NCBI RefSeq assembly: GCF_016595275.2
Contig: NZ_JAENIQ020000003.1
Coordinates: forward strand, 310,001-374,000
Length of the DNA: 64,000 nt
Source of the DNA: Corynebacterium pygosceleis
GTDB lineage: Bacteria; Actinomycetota; Actinomycetes; Mycobacteriales; Mycobacteriaceae
Direction of reading: 5' to 3'
In this document: positions 20,723-32,634 of the stretch, one piece after another
Layout of the letters: each line of letters begins with the position of its first letter
How positions within the stretch are numbered: position 1 is the stretch's first letter
The notes under the pieces: model-generated
Databases searched by the model: none
Seen by the model: the letters and a program-made list of their open reading frames with translations, nothing else
What the model was told of the DNA's origin: nothing
Translations under genes and position numbers: made by a program

Positions 20723-21859
20723 GTGCCGGAATCCCCGCACTACCTCGACCACGCGGCGACCGCACCGATCCGCCGGTGCGCCGTCGACGCCTGGGCGGAC
20801 ACCGCCCGGCTGCTCAACCCCGGTGGACAGTACGCCTCCGGGCGTCTCGCGCGGGCGGCCCTCGAGGAAGCGAGGGAACAGATCGCCGCAGCGCTCGGCT
20901 GTGAACCGGTGGAGGTCATCTTCACCGGTTCCGGCACGGAGAGCTGCAACATCGCCGTGCAGGGACTCTGGCGCGCCGGTGGTCGGGGGCGGATCATCTC
21001 CACCCCGATCGAGCACCCCGCCGTCGCCGAGACCGTCACCGCCCTGGCCGCCGCCGGTGCGGAAATCGACCTGCTCCCCGTCGGCGCCGACGGCGTGACC
21101 GTCCCGGGCCCCGTCCTCGACGCCAGGGCCTCCCTGGTCACCTGCATGTGGGCGAACAACGAAACCGGCGCGATCCAGCCCGTGGCCGGGATCTGCGCCC
21201 GTGCAGCGACCGCCGGGACCCCGGTGCACGTGGACGCGACCCAGGTCGTCGGCCATCTGCCCGTGGACTTCGTCGCGCTCGGAGCGACCACCCTCGCCGC
21301 CGGTGCCCACAAGTTCGGTGGCCCCCGGGGCGTGGGGCTGCTCATCGCGAAACGTTCACCCGCCCCCACTCCCGTCCTGTTCGGCGGGGGCCAGGAACGC
21401 GGCATCCGGCCGGGAACCGCGAACGTCGCCGGGGCGGTCGCGACGGCCGCAGCCCTCACCGAGGCGGTCGCCGAGATACCGGGGTCCACCCCCCGGATCA
21501 CCGACCTGCGTGACCGACTGCAGGCCGGGATCCTCGACCGTGTCGATGACGTCCTGGTGCACGGTGCGGACGCACACCGCCTGCCCGGACACCTCCATCT
21601 CTCGTTCCCCGGTGCGGAGGGCGACAGTCTCATCATGCTGCTCGACAACGCCGGAATAGCGTGTTCCACCGGTTCCGCCTGTTCCGCCGGGGTCAACCGG
21701 GCGAGCGACGTGCTGCTGGCGATGGGCGTCAGTGAGCATGACGCCCGTGGTGCCGTCCGTTTCACGCTCGGCCCGACGACCACGGACGCCGACGTCGACC
21801 GGGTGCTGGAGGTCATCACCGACGTCGTCTCCCGGGCGCGGATCGCCGGAATGGCGTGA
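20723..21859 (+). CDS. Cysteine desulfurase (NifS/IscS family)
   Basis: A PLP enzyme that takes sulfur from cysteine as a persulfide. The 378-residue protein has Lys197 in AGAHKFGGPRG (Schiff base), ESCN and HVDATQ active-site segments, and the mobile loop with catalytic Cys320 in CSTGSACSAG (a second Cys314 lies in the same loop). The start is GTG 20723, three bases after the etfA stop. Its likely main role is to supply sulfur to MnmA, encoded two genes downstream, for tRNA 2-thiouridine; that link is from context. C. glutamicum has a second desulfurase in this position. Confidence 0.9.
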   Translation: MPESPHYLDHAATAPIRRCAVDAWADTARLLNPGGQYASGRLARAALEEAREQIAAALGCEPVEVIFTGSGTESCNIAVQGLWRAGGRGRIISTPIEHPAVAETVTALAAAGAEIDLLPVGADGVTVPGPVLDARASLVTCMWANNETGAIQPVAGICARAATAGTPVHVDATQVVGHLPVDFVALGATTLAAGAHKFGGPRGVGLLIAKRSPAPTPVLFGGGQERGIRPGTANVAGAVATAAALTEAVAEIPGSTPRITDLRDRLQAGILDRVDDVLVHGADAHRLPGHLHLSFPGAEGDSLIMLLDNAGIACSTGSACSAGVNRASDVLLAMGVSEHDARGAVRFTLGPTTTDADVDRVLEVITDVVSRARIAGMA

Positions 21860-21920
21860 GTGGCGCCGGCCGTGGTTGTAGCATGGTCCCGTTCAACACC
21901 CCGACGAACGGAGACCACCA

Positions 21921-23114
21921 GTGTCAGTCCCGAGCAGCAGACGAAACCTCCTCCGACTCCTCACGACAGCCACCCTGCCACTGGCATTCGTGGCTGCGTG
22001 CTCCACGGGAGACGTCGACACCGGTGCATCCCGGACGGACACCACGACGGTGGACACCTCCGCAGCTGCACCCGGTGACGGATCCGGGGAACCGGGTGCG
22101 GATGATTCCCGGCTGATCCTGGTCACCGGGACGGGGAACTCGACCGAGACCGGGGTCGTCGGCCCCGACGGAACCGTCACCACCCTGGCCTCCGCCCCGG
22201 GGTCCGTCCGGCCCGCGGTCGTCAGGCTGGCCGACGGTTCGGTCGCGGTCGGAGACTCCTCCGGGGTCACGGTCTTCGGTCCCGACCTCCGCGACACGGC
22301 ACACGCCGAGGGGGACGCCACGGGTTTCATCACACACGCGGTCAGCTCCCCGGACGGCCGCGGCGCCACCTTCGCCTACGCGGTCGGTGACGGTGAACAC
22401 CCGGACCGGCACCTCATCGTCGATGTCACCGTCGACGGGGAGACCTCCAGCACGTTCTCGAACTCGGTTCCGGTCGGGCTGACGAGGTGCGACGACGGAC
22501 ACGTCTCCTGGTTGGAGGCCAAATCACCCGCCGCCAGTTTCGACGGTGGCGAACTGGGGGTCGACGTCGCGGTGTCGAGGATCAACGCCTCGGCGTCGAC
22601 GGGTCCGGAAGCGGACGTCCTGCCCGCCGGCCCGGCACCGGTGTGGGGGCACGCCGGGTGCGGAGACACGGTCAGCTGGGTCGCCGGTGACGGCACCGCC
22701 GTGACCGTCGAAGGCGGTGAGGCGAGCCGGACGACCATCGACACCCCCAGGCCCGCGGCAGAGGGCCCGGACGTCAACGTCGGGGAGGGCACCACCTCCG
22801 ACGGGGCGGTCTACGGCATCAGCGGGGACGGGCTCGTCGAGAGCTACACCTTCACCCCGGAGCCCGGGTTCCACACCGCGACCGCCGGCTTCACCGGTAT
22901 CGCCGGTGCGACGGTCACCGGTGGTGGTGTGACCCGACCCGTCGGCGTGGCGTGGTCGGACGGGGTGTCCGCCGGTGCCCCCGTGACGGCGACGATGTTC
23001 GATCCGACGGACCCGGAATGCGCCGTGGAACTCGGTACGGTCGTGCTCCCCGGGGACACCACCGTGCTCGCCGCGACGGTCCAGGGGACGGTGGAACCGT
23101 CCTGCGGTCGGTGA
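21921..23114 (+). CDS. Secreted lipoprotein of unknown function
   Basis: A 397-residue protein starting at GTG 21921 (GGAG at 21910-21913). The first 27 residues are a lipoprotein signal with basic start (SSRRNLLR), hydrophobic core and lipobox FVAAC at Cys27. A Thr/Ser/Gly/Asp-rich linker (28-62) follows. The rest consists of repeating beta-strand-like segments with Asp-Gly turns (GPDGTVTTLASAPGSVRP and similar), as in beta-propeller or WD-like folds; this is an impression, not a domain match. It lies between the desulfurase gene and mnmA with its own TAGCAT box at 21875-21880, and seems unrelated to tRNA thiolation. Confidence 0.8.
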   Translation: MSVPSSRRNLLRLLTTATLPLAFVAACSTGDVDTGASRTDTTTVDTSAAAPGDGSGEPGADDSRLILVTGTGNSTETGVVGPDGTVTTLASAPGSVRPAVVRLADGSVAVGDSSGVTVFGPDLRDTAHAEGDATGFITHAVSSPDGRGATFAYAVGDGEHPDRHLIVDVTVDGETSSTFSNSVPVGLTRCDDGHVSWLEAKSPAASFDGGELGVDVAVSRINASASTGPEADVLPAGPAPVWGHAGCGDTVSWVAGDGTAVTVEGGEASRTTIDTPRPAAEGPDVNVGEGTTSDGAVYGISGDGLVESYTFTPEPGFHTATAGFTGIAGATVTGGGVTRPVGVAWSDGVSAGAPVTATMFDPTDPECAVELGTVVLPGDTTVLAATVQGTVEPSCGR

Positions 23115-23232
23115 GTCTCACCCGGTTGGGATGATCCCCCCACCGCCCGCTACCCTGGGGCACGGTTCGCCACGCGGGGAGCGTGGCCGAGGGCCGTGAA
23201 CGGAAACCGGGAAGCACTGGAGGACTGTGACG

Positions 23233-24336
23233 ATGCGAGTACTTGCGGCGATGAGCGGCGGCGTCGATTCCGCCGTCGCCGCGGCGCGGGCGAAGGCCGC
23301 CGGGCACGACGTCACCGGAGTTCACCTCGCCCTGTCCCGGGATCCGCAGACCGTCCGAGAGTCCGCCCGCGGCTGCTGCTCGCTGGAGGACTCCGCCGAC
23401 GCCCGGCGCGTCTGTGACGCACTCGGCATCCCCTTCTACGTCTGGGACTTCTCCGAGCGGTTCCGCGCCGAGGTCATCGACGACTTCATCGACTCCTACG
23501 CACACGGTGAGACCCCGAACCCCTGCCTCCGGTGCAACGAGAAGATCAAGTTCACCGCCCTGCTGGAACGTGGTGTCGCGCTCGGTTTCGATGCGGTGGC
23601 GACGGGGCACTACGCCAGACTGACCCAACCGTGCGACGGCGGGGACGGTTATCTGCGGCGGGCGGTCGACCCGAACAAGGACCAGTCCTACGTCCTCGGT
23701 GTCCTCGGGGCCGGGGAGATCAGCCGCTGCATGTTCCCGGTGGGGGACACCGTCAAACCGGAGATCCGGGCCGAGGCCGCCGAGATGGGGTTCGCGGTGG
23801 CGAAGAAGCCTGACTCCTACGACATCTGCTTCATCCCCGACGGTGACACACAGGCCTTCCTCGGACGCCACATCGGACTGCGGCCGGGCATGGTCGTGGA
23901 CGAGACCGGGCGGGAACTCCGTGACCATGAGGGGGTCCACGGGTTCACGATCGGTCAGCGTAAGGGACTCAAGCTCGGTGAACCCGCGGCGGACGGCCGC
24001 CCGAGATACGTCACCGACATCGATGCCGCGACCGGGACCGTGACGGTCGGCCCCCGGGAGAAGCTCGCGGTCTCGGTGATCCACGCCGACCGGCTGAAGG
24101 TCCTGCACCCCGGCATGACCGGGGAATTCGACTGCGAGGTGCAGGTGCGGGCACACGGTGGGGTCGTGCCCTGTCGTGCCCGCGTCGATGTCGCGGGCGA
24201 CGGCATGGAACTCACGCTGCGTACCCCGCTGTCCGGTGTGGCGCGCGGGCAGGCGGCCGTGCTCTACCTCCCGGACCCCGGTGGGGACATCGTCATCGGC
24301 TCGGGCACGATCTGCCGGACGGAGTCGGCCGGATGA
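23233..24336 (+). CDS. mnmA: tRNA 2-thiouridylase MnmA
   Basis: Puts sulfur on U34 of Lys, Glu and Gln tRNAs. The 367-residue protein has the PP-loop SGGVDS (8-13), catalytic Cys101 in [12 protein letters not shown] and Cys199 in [11 protein letters not shown], and the central GHYARL segment. Like E. coli MnmA it uses a Cys pair about 97 residues apart. ATG 23233 has GGAGGA eight bases upstream; a GTG at 23227 is too close to that site. The stop overlaps the start of the next gene by four bases (ATGA). Confidence 0.95.
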   Translation: MRVLAAMSGGVDSAVAAARAKAAGHDVTGVHLALSRDPQTVRESARGCCSLEDSADARRVCDALGIPFYVWDFSERFRAEVIDDFIDSYAHGETPNPCLRCNEKIKFTALLERGVALGFDAVATGHYARLTQPCDGGDGYLRRAVDPNKDQSYVLGVLGAGEISRCMFPVGDTVKPEIRAEAAEMGFAVAKKPDSYDICFIPDGDTQAFLGRHIGLRPGMVVDETGRELRDHEGVHGFTIGQRKGLKLGEPAADGRPRYVTDIDAATGTVTVGPREKLAVSVIHADRLKVLHPGMTGEFDCEVQVRAHGGVVPCRARVDVAGDGMELTLRTPLSGVARGQAAVLYLPDPGGDIVIGSGTICRTESAG

Positions 24337-25361
24337 CCGGCGGTCGGGGGTTCGGACTCGGTCCCATGCCCGGTACGGACATCGCCGCGGCGGCCGAGAT
24401 CGTGATGGGGGAGACCGGGGATTTCCCGGCGTTCCCCGAGCTGCCGTGCCGTGGGGTCGGCGCCGACGCGATCGGTCGGACCGGGGCACTCCTCGAGGGG
24501 CTGAACATCGAGCCGGGGCCGCGCGGCTGGCGACTGTGCGCCCGACCCCAGCTGCTCACACGACGTGCCGTGGACGGTATCGAGTCCGATCTGGACGTGT
24601 GCGGTGAGATGTGGTCCGGGCGGGGGACGGGGGAACTGAAGATCCAGGTCGCGGGTCCGTGGACACTGGCTGCGGCCATCGAGCTGCCCGACGGACACCG
24701 GGCGATCACGGACCGGGGTGCGCTGCGGGACATCTCCGGGGCGCTGCTCCACGGTGTTCTCGGTCATGTCGCGGACATCCGTGGGCGGTTCGGTTCGGAG
24801 GTCGCGGTGCAGGTGGATGAACCACTGATCGGTGCGGTGTGCGGGGGCGACCTCCCGGGAACCTCGGACTACGAGATCATCCGTCCCGTCCCGGCCCCCG
24901 AGGCCGGGGAACGTCTGCGTGAATTGGCCGATTCACTGCGGGACTCCGGTGTGCGGGAGGTACTGCTCAATCTCACCGCCTCGCCGCCACCGTGGGACGT
25001 GGCGGGGGTCTGCGGTGCGGACACCGTCCTCGTCGACACCGGCCACATCGTCGGGCGCGCGCAGCTGGACGGTCTCGGGGCCGCCGTGTCGGAGGGCACC
25101 AGGGTGGGGCTCGGTGCGGTCCCGGTCGACCCGGCCGCGCTCCCTGCTTCCGCGGACCTGAACGAGCGCTCGCGGGACACCGCCGTCGATCTGGCCCGGC
25201 TCTGGGATGAACTGGGGCTTCCGCGAAATCTGTTGACCACCGTGGTTGACGTCCATCCCCGGGCGGGCCTGTCCCGGGTGCCGGGTGCCGTGGCGGCGCG
25301 GGCACTGGCGATGTCGAGGACCGTGTCCTCGATGCTGAACCGGGACGCCGGGGACCTCTAG
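24333..25361 (+). CDS. MetE-like (cobalamin-independent methionine synthase C-terminal domain) protein
   Basis: A 342-residue protein starting inside the mnmA stop (ATGA). It resembles the Rv3015c type: a TIM barrel like the MetE catalytic domain (GLGPMPGTD near the start, [64 protein letters not shown]). It is less than half the length of MetE. I do not see the full His-Cys-Glu-Cys zinc set, so methionine synthesis is unlikely to be its job. The true function is unknown. It is translationally coupled to mnmA and shares CTAG stop bases with the convergent LuxR-type gene. Confidence 0.78.
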   Translation: MTGGRGFGLGPMPGTDIAAAAEIVMGETGDFPAFPELPCRGVGADAIGRTGALLEGLNIEPGPRGWRLCARPQLLTRRAVDGIESDLDVCGEMWSGRGTGELKIQVAGPWTLAAAIELPDGHRAITDRGALRDISGALLHGVLGHVADIRGRFGSEVAVQVDEPLIGAVCGGDLPGTSDYEIIRPVPAPEAGERLRELADSLRDSGVREVLLNLTASPPPWDVAGVCGADTVLVDTGHIVGRAQLDGLGAAVSEGTRVGLGAVPVDPAALPASADLNERSRDTAVDLARLWDELGLPRNLLTTVVDVHPRAGLSRVPGAVAARALAMSRTVSSMLNRDAGDL

Positions 25362-25621
25362 GCGGTGACGTCCAGGAACCCGTCCTCGGACATCCGGGCC
25401 CTCATCGCCGGTTTCGTCCGTGCATCCCTGCCCAACGCGTGATACTTGTTCCGCACGTTGGTGATGTGGCTGCGGACGGTGTCCTCGCGGATGGTGAGGA
25501 TGTCAGCCGCGACCGCCTTCGACCGCGACGTGAACCAGACCCGGGCGACCTCGATCTCCCTCCCAGTCAGCCGGGGTACCGGGGAAGCGGTCTCGCGGGT
25601 GTCGCCTAGCATCTGGGTCAT
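25358..25621 (-). CDS. Solo LuxR-type HTH protein
   Basis: An 87-residue protein that is almost only a GerE/LuxR DNA-binding domain: LTGREIEVARVWFTSRSKAVAADILTIREDTVRSHITNVRNKY (about 19-61), with the usual LTxRE opening and the recognition helix TVRSHITNVRNKY. No receiver or ligand-binding domain is attached, so it could act as a small constitutive regulator or with a partner. The 17-residue N-terminus is short and hydrophilic. It may regulate the neighbouring secreted protein across the 412-base gap, but nothing shows this. Its stop shares CTAG with the convergent MetE-like gene. Confidence 0.78.
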   Translation of the reverse strand: MTQMLGDTRETASPVPRLTGREIEVARVWFTSRSKAVAADILTIREDTVRSHITNVRNKYHALGRDARTKPAMRARMSEDGFLDVTA

Positions 25622-26033
25622 GGTCTCTTCCCCGTCGTGCGGGACGTCGAACGGTGGCGGTCAGGTGTCCCCTGACTGCTCTTTTCCGACGTCGGTGGAT
25701 GGATGGGTCTGGTCGGTGCACCGGGGATCCGGAGGTTTCCGTCGATCCCCCCTTGATCGTGGCACCCGGGGAAGCCGGAGCCAACCCATAATTTTGTGGG
25801 GGATGGGGGTGGCCGCGTGTCCCGGAACGGTGGGAGCGGAACGGGATCACCGGTGGCGGTGTCGACGCCGACCGTCACTCTCCGCCGGTGTCCGTGCGGG
25901 ACGCCCCGGCCTCATCCCCGCCACACGCCGGCGCCGGGGCGGTACGGAGAGATGCCGGGGGCACCCCCTAGACTGGAGGCATCCGTCACCCCGGCCGTCC
26001 GGGGTGAACCGACGCACCACACGAAGGACGAAC
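25622..26033. other. 412-base intergenic region between the LuxR-type gene and the small secreted protein
   Basis: No gene is supported. A TAGACT box at 25969-25974 fits a promoter for the plus-strand gene (leader about 55 bases, AAGGA at 26024-26028). An AT-rich island CCCATAATTTTGTGGGG (25785-25801) stands out in the GC-rich background and has CCCA/TGGG arms. It could be an operator or part of the LuxR-gene promoter. Confidence 0.5.
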
Positions 26034-29301
<3,268 letters not shown>

Positions 29302-29321
29302 GCCCTTGGGGGCGCGTCCCC

Positions 29322-29981
29322 CTATTTCAGGATCGAACCGATGATGTCCCCCAGGTGCCCCAGGTGCTCGACCTCGCTGGCGAGGAAATCGGGGCCGCCG
29401 GGACGCCCGACGACCAGCGCCAGGTTCGTACCCCGGATCGGGGTCGCGGCCAGAGCCGAATCCAGCAGGGTCCAGGACTCGGGGATCCAGGTGTCCCGGT
29501 CGGGGTCGAGGATCCGGGCGGCACCGATGTCGGCCACGGGATTCGATCCGTCGTCCTCCGGTGCCGCCTGGGACGCGGCGATCCGGTCCAGTCGCGGTTC
29601 CGTCTCCACCACGACACCCCAGCCTGACGTCATCGTCCGGGGAAGGACGGTGACCAGTTCCGTCATCGCGCGGTTGACGTTCCTGCGGTGCCGGGCCACC
29701 AGAGCGAGCATCTCGATCTGGCCGCGTCGGTCGACCGTCCCGGAGAACGGTCGGATCGAGTCGACCTGGACCCCCTCGACCTGCTCGGCGGCACTGATCA
29801 ACGAGTCCGGGAGCAGCGTCGGGGGGAGGGAGACGACGATGTCGTCCATCGCGGTTCCGTCCGGGAACGTGGACACCACATCGACGGACTGGATGTTCCC
29901 CTCCACCAGGCCGAGTGCCTCCGCCAGTTGGCCGAGACTTCCCGGGATGTCGGGCAGGATCACGCGGAGGAGGTAGGACAT
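29322..29981 (-). CDS. ACT-domain amino-acid-binding protein
   Basis: A 219-residue protein beginning with an ACT domain (SYLLRVILPDIPGSLGQLAEALGLVEGNIQSVDVV, about 2-37; DDIVVSLP follows). The rest has an Arg/Pro-rich mid-section and a C-terminal domain (TNLALVVGRPGGPDFLASEVEHLGHLGDII) of unknown type. ACT domains sense amino acids. The homologue in C. glutamicum and Rv3013-type proteins are uncharacterised, and no enzyme domain is fused. It converges with ligA across 20 bases holding a small GGGGG/CCCCC hairpin (29308-29322). Confidence 0.82.
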   Translation of the reverse strand: MSYLLRVILPDIPGSLGQLAEALGLVEGNIQSVDVVSTFPDGTAMDDIVVSLPPTLLPDSLISAAEQVEGVQVDSIRPFSGTVDRRGQIEMLALVARHRRNVNRAMTELVTVLPRTMTSGWGVVVETEPRLDRIAASQAAPEDDGSNPVADIGAARILDPDRDTWIPESWTLLDSALAATPIRGTNLALVVGRPGGPDFLASEVEHLGHLGDIIGSILK

Positions 29982-30142
29982 CGTCGGCAGGTGACCTTTC
30001 GCGGGTTGTCGTCGTTCTCCCCGGTGGGGGAGGGTGCCGCCGGGAGGAATCGGGGGACACCGGCACGGTGCCGGTGGTCCGGTGCGGCGGGCACCGGTTC
30101 ACCCGGACAACGCCCGAGGGGCCCCCGAAGTTCCCGTGCGTG

Positions 30143-31096
30143 TCAGCGGACGAGTGACGCCAGCTCATCAGGGTCGGCGTTTCCCCCGGTCACCGGCACC
30201 GCACAGCGTCGGGAAACGAGTTTTCCGGCCCGTTGGTCGGCGAGCAGTCCGGCGAGGGCCGCAGCTCCCGCCCCCTCCGCCAGCGTGTGGGCCGTCGTGG
30301 CCAGCAGTGCCCGGGCCTCGTCGATCCCGCTGTCGTCGACGAGGATGAAGTCATCCAGACCGCGCATGATCTCCTGCGTGTCCCGGAAACTGGACCCGGT
30401 GGCCAGTCCCGCCGCCCGCGTCGCCGGGGTGACGGTCGCCGGTTCACCGGTGGACCACGCCCGGTGTGCGGCCGGAGCCTGGGCCGACTGCACACCGACG
30501 ATCCGGCACCCCGGTGCGAGGGCGTCGCGGACGGTGAGCGCCCCGCAGGCACCGGTGCCACTGCCGACCGGAACGTAGATCACCTCCAGATCCGGGTGCC
30601 GCCGCAGCAGCTCCAGGTAGATGCCGCCGTGTCCCGCGATGATGTCGGGGTGGTCCGGGCTGATGAACGTCCTGTCGGGGTGGTCGTCACGGGCGTGGGC
30701 GAGGGAATCCGACATCGTCGCACCGTGTCGGATGACCCGTGCACCCCAGGCGCCGATCGCCGCGACCTTCGTCTCCGGGGTGGACTCGGGGACGACGATG
30801 AGCGCGTCGACACCGTGTCGGGCGGCGCTCCACGCGATCGACTGCGCGTGGTTTCCCGTCGACGCGGTGACGACCCCCCGGGGAGACAGGGTCCCCTTCT
30901 CCGCCTGTGCGGCGAAGTAGGAGATCCCCCCGCGTATCTTGAAGGCGCCGGTCGGCTGCGTGTTCTCGTGTTTGACCACGACCGTCACCGCCCCTCCGCA
31001 GGCTGCGTCGAGGGTGGGGTAGCTGAACGCCGGGGTCTCGGGGAGGAGGTCCGTGTAGTGCCGGTGTGCCGTGAGGATGTCGTCGAAGTGGAGCAT
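30143..31096 (-). CDS. PLP-dependent threonine/serine dehydratase-type enzyme
   Basis: A fold-type II PLP enzyme of 317 residues with Lys53 in QPTGAFKIRGG (Schiff base), STGNHAQSIAWSA (substrate Ser-Thr-Gly-Asn loop, about 79-91), the phosphate-binding loop VGSGTGACG (about 176-184) and a C-terminal TGGN motif. Length fits catabolic threonine dehydratases or EutB/hydroxyectoine-type dehydratases. There is no regulatory ACT domain, so biosynthetic IlvA is excluded. The divergent LysR-type gene 81 bases away probably controls it. The exact substrate cannot be told from sequence. Confidence 0.85.
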   Translation of the reverse strand: MLHFDDILTAHRHYTDLLPETPAFSYPTLDAACGGAVTVVVKHENTQPTGAFKIRGGISYFAAQAEKGTLSPRGVVTASTGNHAQSIAWSAARHGVDALIVVPESTPETKVAAIGAWGARVIRHGATMSDSLAHARDDHPDRTFISPDHPDIIAGHGGIYLELLRRHPDLEVIYVPVGSGTGACGALTVRDALAPGCRIVGVQSAQAPAAHRAWSTGEPATVTPATRAAGLATGSSFRDTQEIMRGLDDFILVDDSGIDEARALLATTAHTLAEGAGAAALAGLLADQRAGKLVSRRCAVPVTGGNADPDELASLVR

Positions 31097-31177
31097 GGTT
31101 CCAGTGTCGGCGGAAGTGAATCATGTGTCCAAACGATTGTTTACCTGATAAGCATCGACAAGATCTATATTGGGGTG
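31097..31177. promoter_or_regulatory. Divergent regulatory region between the dehydratase and LysR genes
   Basis: An AT-rich 81-base gap. It contains AAAC-GATT-GTTT (31131-31142), a short inverted repeat suitable for a LysR dimer. TATATT (31166-31171) lies six bases before the LysR ATG, fitting a leaderless promoter on the plus strand. Divergent layout and operator position are typical of an autoregulated LysR pair. Confidence 0.55.
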
Positions 31178-32098
31178 ATGATCGATGTCGGGAGACTCCG
31201 GGTGCTCGTCGCCTTCGCCGAACACGGGACACTGACCCGCGCGGCGAAGGCCCTCTGGATGAGCCAACCCACGGCCACCCACCATCTGCACCGTCTGGCG
31301 GCGGAGACGGGCTCCACCCTGGTGACCCGCCGGGGACGTACCCTCGTGCTCACCGCCGAAGGGGAGGAGCTGGCGCGCCGGGGGCGGGGTGTACTGGCGG
31401 AACTCGACCGTCTGGACCGGGACCTCGCGGCGATGAACCGGATGGAGAGCGGCACCGTCCGTCTGGCGTCCTTCCCCTCCGCGACGGCGACCCTGATCCC
31501 CGGTGTGCTCACCCGGTTGGCGGAGCGGTTCCCGGGTCTTCTCCTCGGGGTCACCGCGGCCGAACCCCCGGCCGCCGCGACGGCACTCGCCGAGGGCACC
31601 GCCGATCTCGCGCTCACCTTCACCTACTGTGCCGGCCCCGCCGAACCCGGTACCGTCCTGTTCCGGGAGAACCTCAACCTCGTCCTGCCCGCCGGTGACC
31701 CGCTGCCTGCGGCGCTACCCGCCGGGACGACGTCGATCCTTCCCGCGGACCTCGCGGAGTTCGCCGACCGGCGGTGGCACACCGGGTGCCCGAGCTGCCG
31801 GGTCCACCTGATGGGGCTCTGCGAGGAGATCGGGTTCACCCCGGAAACCGGGTACTCCAGTGACGACTACGTCGCGGTCCAGGCCCTCGTCGCGGCCGGA
31901 CACGGAGTCGCGCTGCTCCCGGACCTGGCTCTCGCCGCACACCGGGACCCGGGTGTCTCGGTGCTCCGCCTCAGGGGGCGGGAGCGGGACGTCCGGCTCG
32001 TCAGCAGGGGACGGGAGCCGCTCGCTCCGGCCGTCGATGTCGTCGTCCGGACAATCCGTGAACTCGCCTCGTCGTGGGACACCGCCCCCGGAAGATGA
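31178..32098 (+). CDS. LysR-family transcriptional regulator
   Basis: A 306-residue regulator. The winged HTH is at about 3-62 (DVGRLRVLVAFAEHGTLTRAAKALWMSQPTATHHLHRLAAETG), followed by a linker helix and an effector domain. That domain contains SGTVRLASFPSATATLIPGVL and the segment WHTGCPSCRVHLMGLCEEIGF, with three cysteines, seen in a subgroup of actinobacterial LysR proteins. The start at ATG 31178 is set by the HTH; the frame is open far upstream, opposite to the dehydratase gene. The likely target is that divergent gene, and the inducer is unknown. Confidence 0.88.
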   Translation: MIDVGRLRVLVAFAEHGTLTRAAKALWMSQPTATHHLHRLAAETGSTLVTRRGRTLVLTAEGEELARRGRGVLAELDRLDRDLAAMNRMESGTVRLASFPSATATLIPGVLTRLAERFPGLLLGVTAAEPPAAATALAEGTADLALTFTYCAGPAEPGTVLFRENLNLVLPAGDPLPAALPAGTTSILPADLAEFADRRWHTGCPSCRVHLMGLCEEIGFTPETGYSSDDYVAVQALVAAGHGVALLPDLALAAHRDPGVSVLRLRGRERDVRLVSRGREPLAPAVDVVVRTIRELASSWDTAPGR

Positions 32099-32204
32099 CG
32101 TCCGGGGACGGCGGCACCGGTACCGGCCGGGGTCGACCGTGGCCGACGGTGGTGCGTTCCCCGCCCCCGGGTGCCTGACCGGCGGGCGTCACCGTGCGGT
32201 GCGT

Positions 32205-32210
32205 TAAAGT
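32205..32210 (+). promoter_or_regulatory. Candidate -10 element for gatCA
   Basis: TAAAGT, with about 118 bases of leader before the gatC GTG. AGAGGAAG at 32320-32327 is the ribosome-binding site. Confidence 0.4.
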
Positions 32211-32334
32211 GGTGGAAACACAGACAACGTGACGCACCGACCCCGTCACCCCGTCCGGTCACCGACCGGCGGTGGGGCTGATCCGGGAAGGTGCGTTCCG
32301 ACGTGACAATGACGCGAAAAGAGGAAGCACAGAC

Positions 32335-32634
32335 GTGTCCCAGATTTCCCGTGAAGAGGTGGCACACCTCGGCAAACTGTCCCGGTTGGCCCTCACAGAC
32401 GAAGAGCTCGACGCCTTCGTCGAACAGATCGACGACATCATCGCCAACGTCAGTGCGGTCCGGAGCGTCGACGCCTCGGACGTCGAGCCGATGAGCCACC
32501 CGCACGCCATCCAGACCCCGATGCGCGAGGACGCCGTTCTGCCGACCCTCTCCGCCGAGCAGGCGCTCGATCAGGCGCCCGCCGTCGAAGAGCAGCGTTT
32601 CCGGGTTCCGCACATCCTCGGGGAGGAAGACTAG
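32335..32634 (+). CDS. gatC: Asp-tRNA(Asn)/Glu-tRNA(Gln) amidotransferase subunit C
   Basis: A 99-residue clamp subunit that holds GatA and GatB together. It begins SQISREEVAHLGKLSRLALTDEEL, has the helical middle (FVEQIDDIIANVSAVRSVD) and the conserved tail with MSHPHAIQTPMREDAV and QRFRVPHIL. The start is GTG 32335 with AGAGGAAG eight bases before it; the frame extends upstream to 32272, without support. gatA follows with no gap. Confidence 0.94.
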   Translation: MSQISREEVAHLGKLSRLALTDEELDAFVEQIDDIIANVSAVRSVDASDVEPMSHPHAIQTPMREDAVLPTLSAEQALDQAPAVEEQRFRVPHILGEED

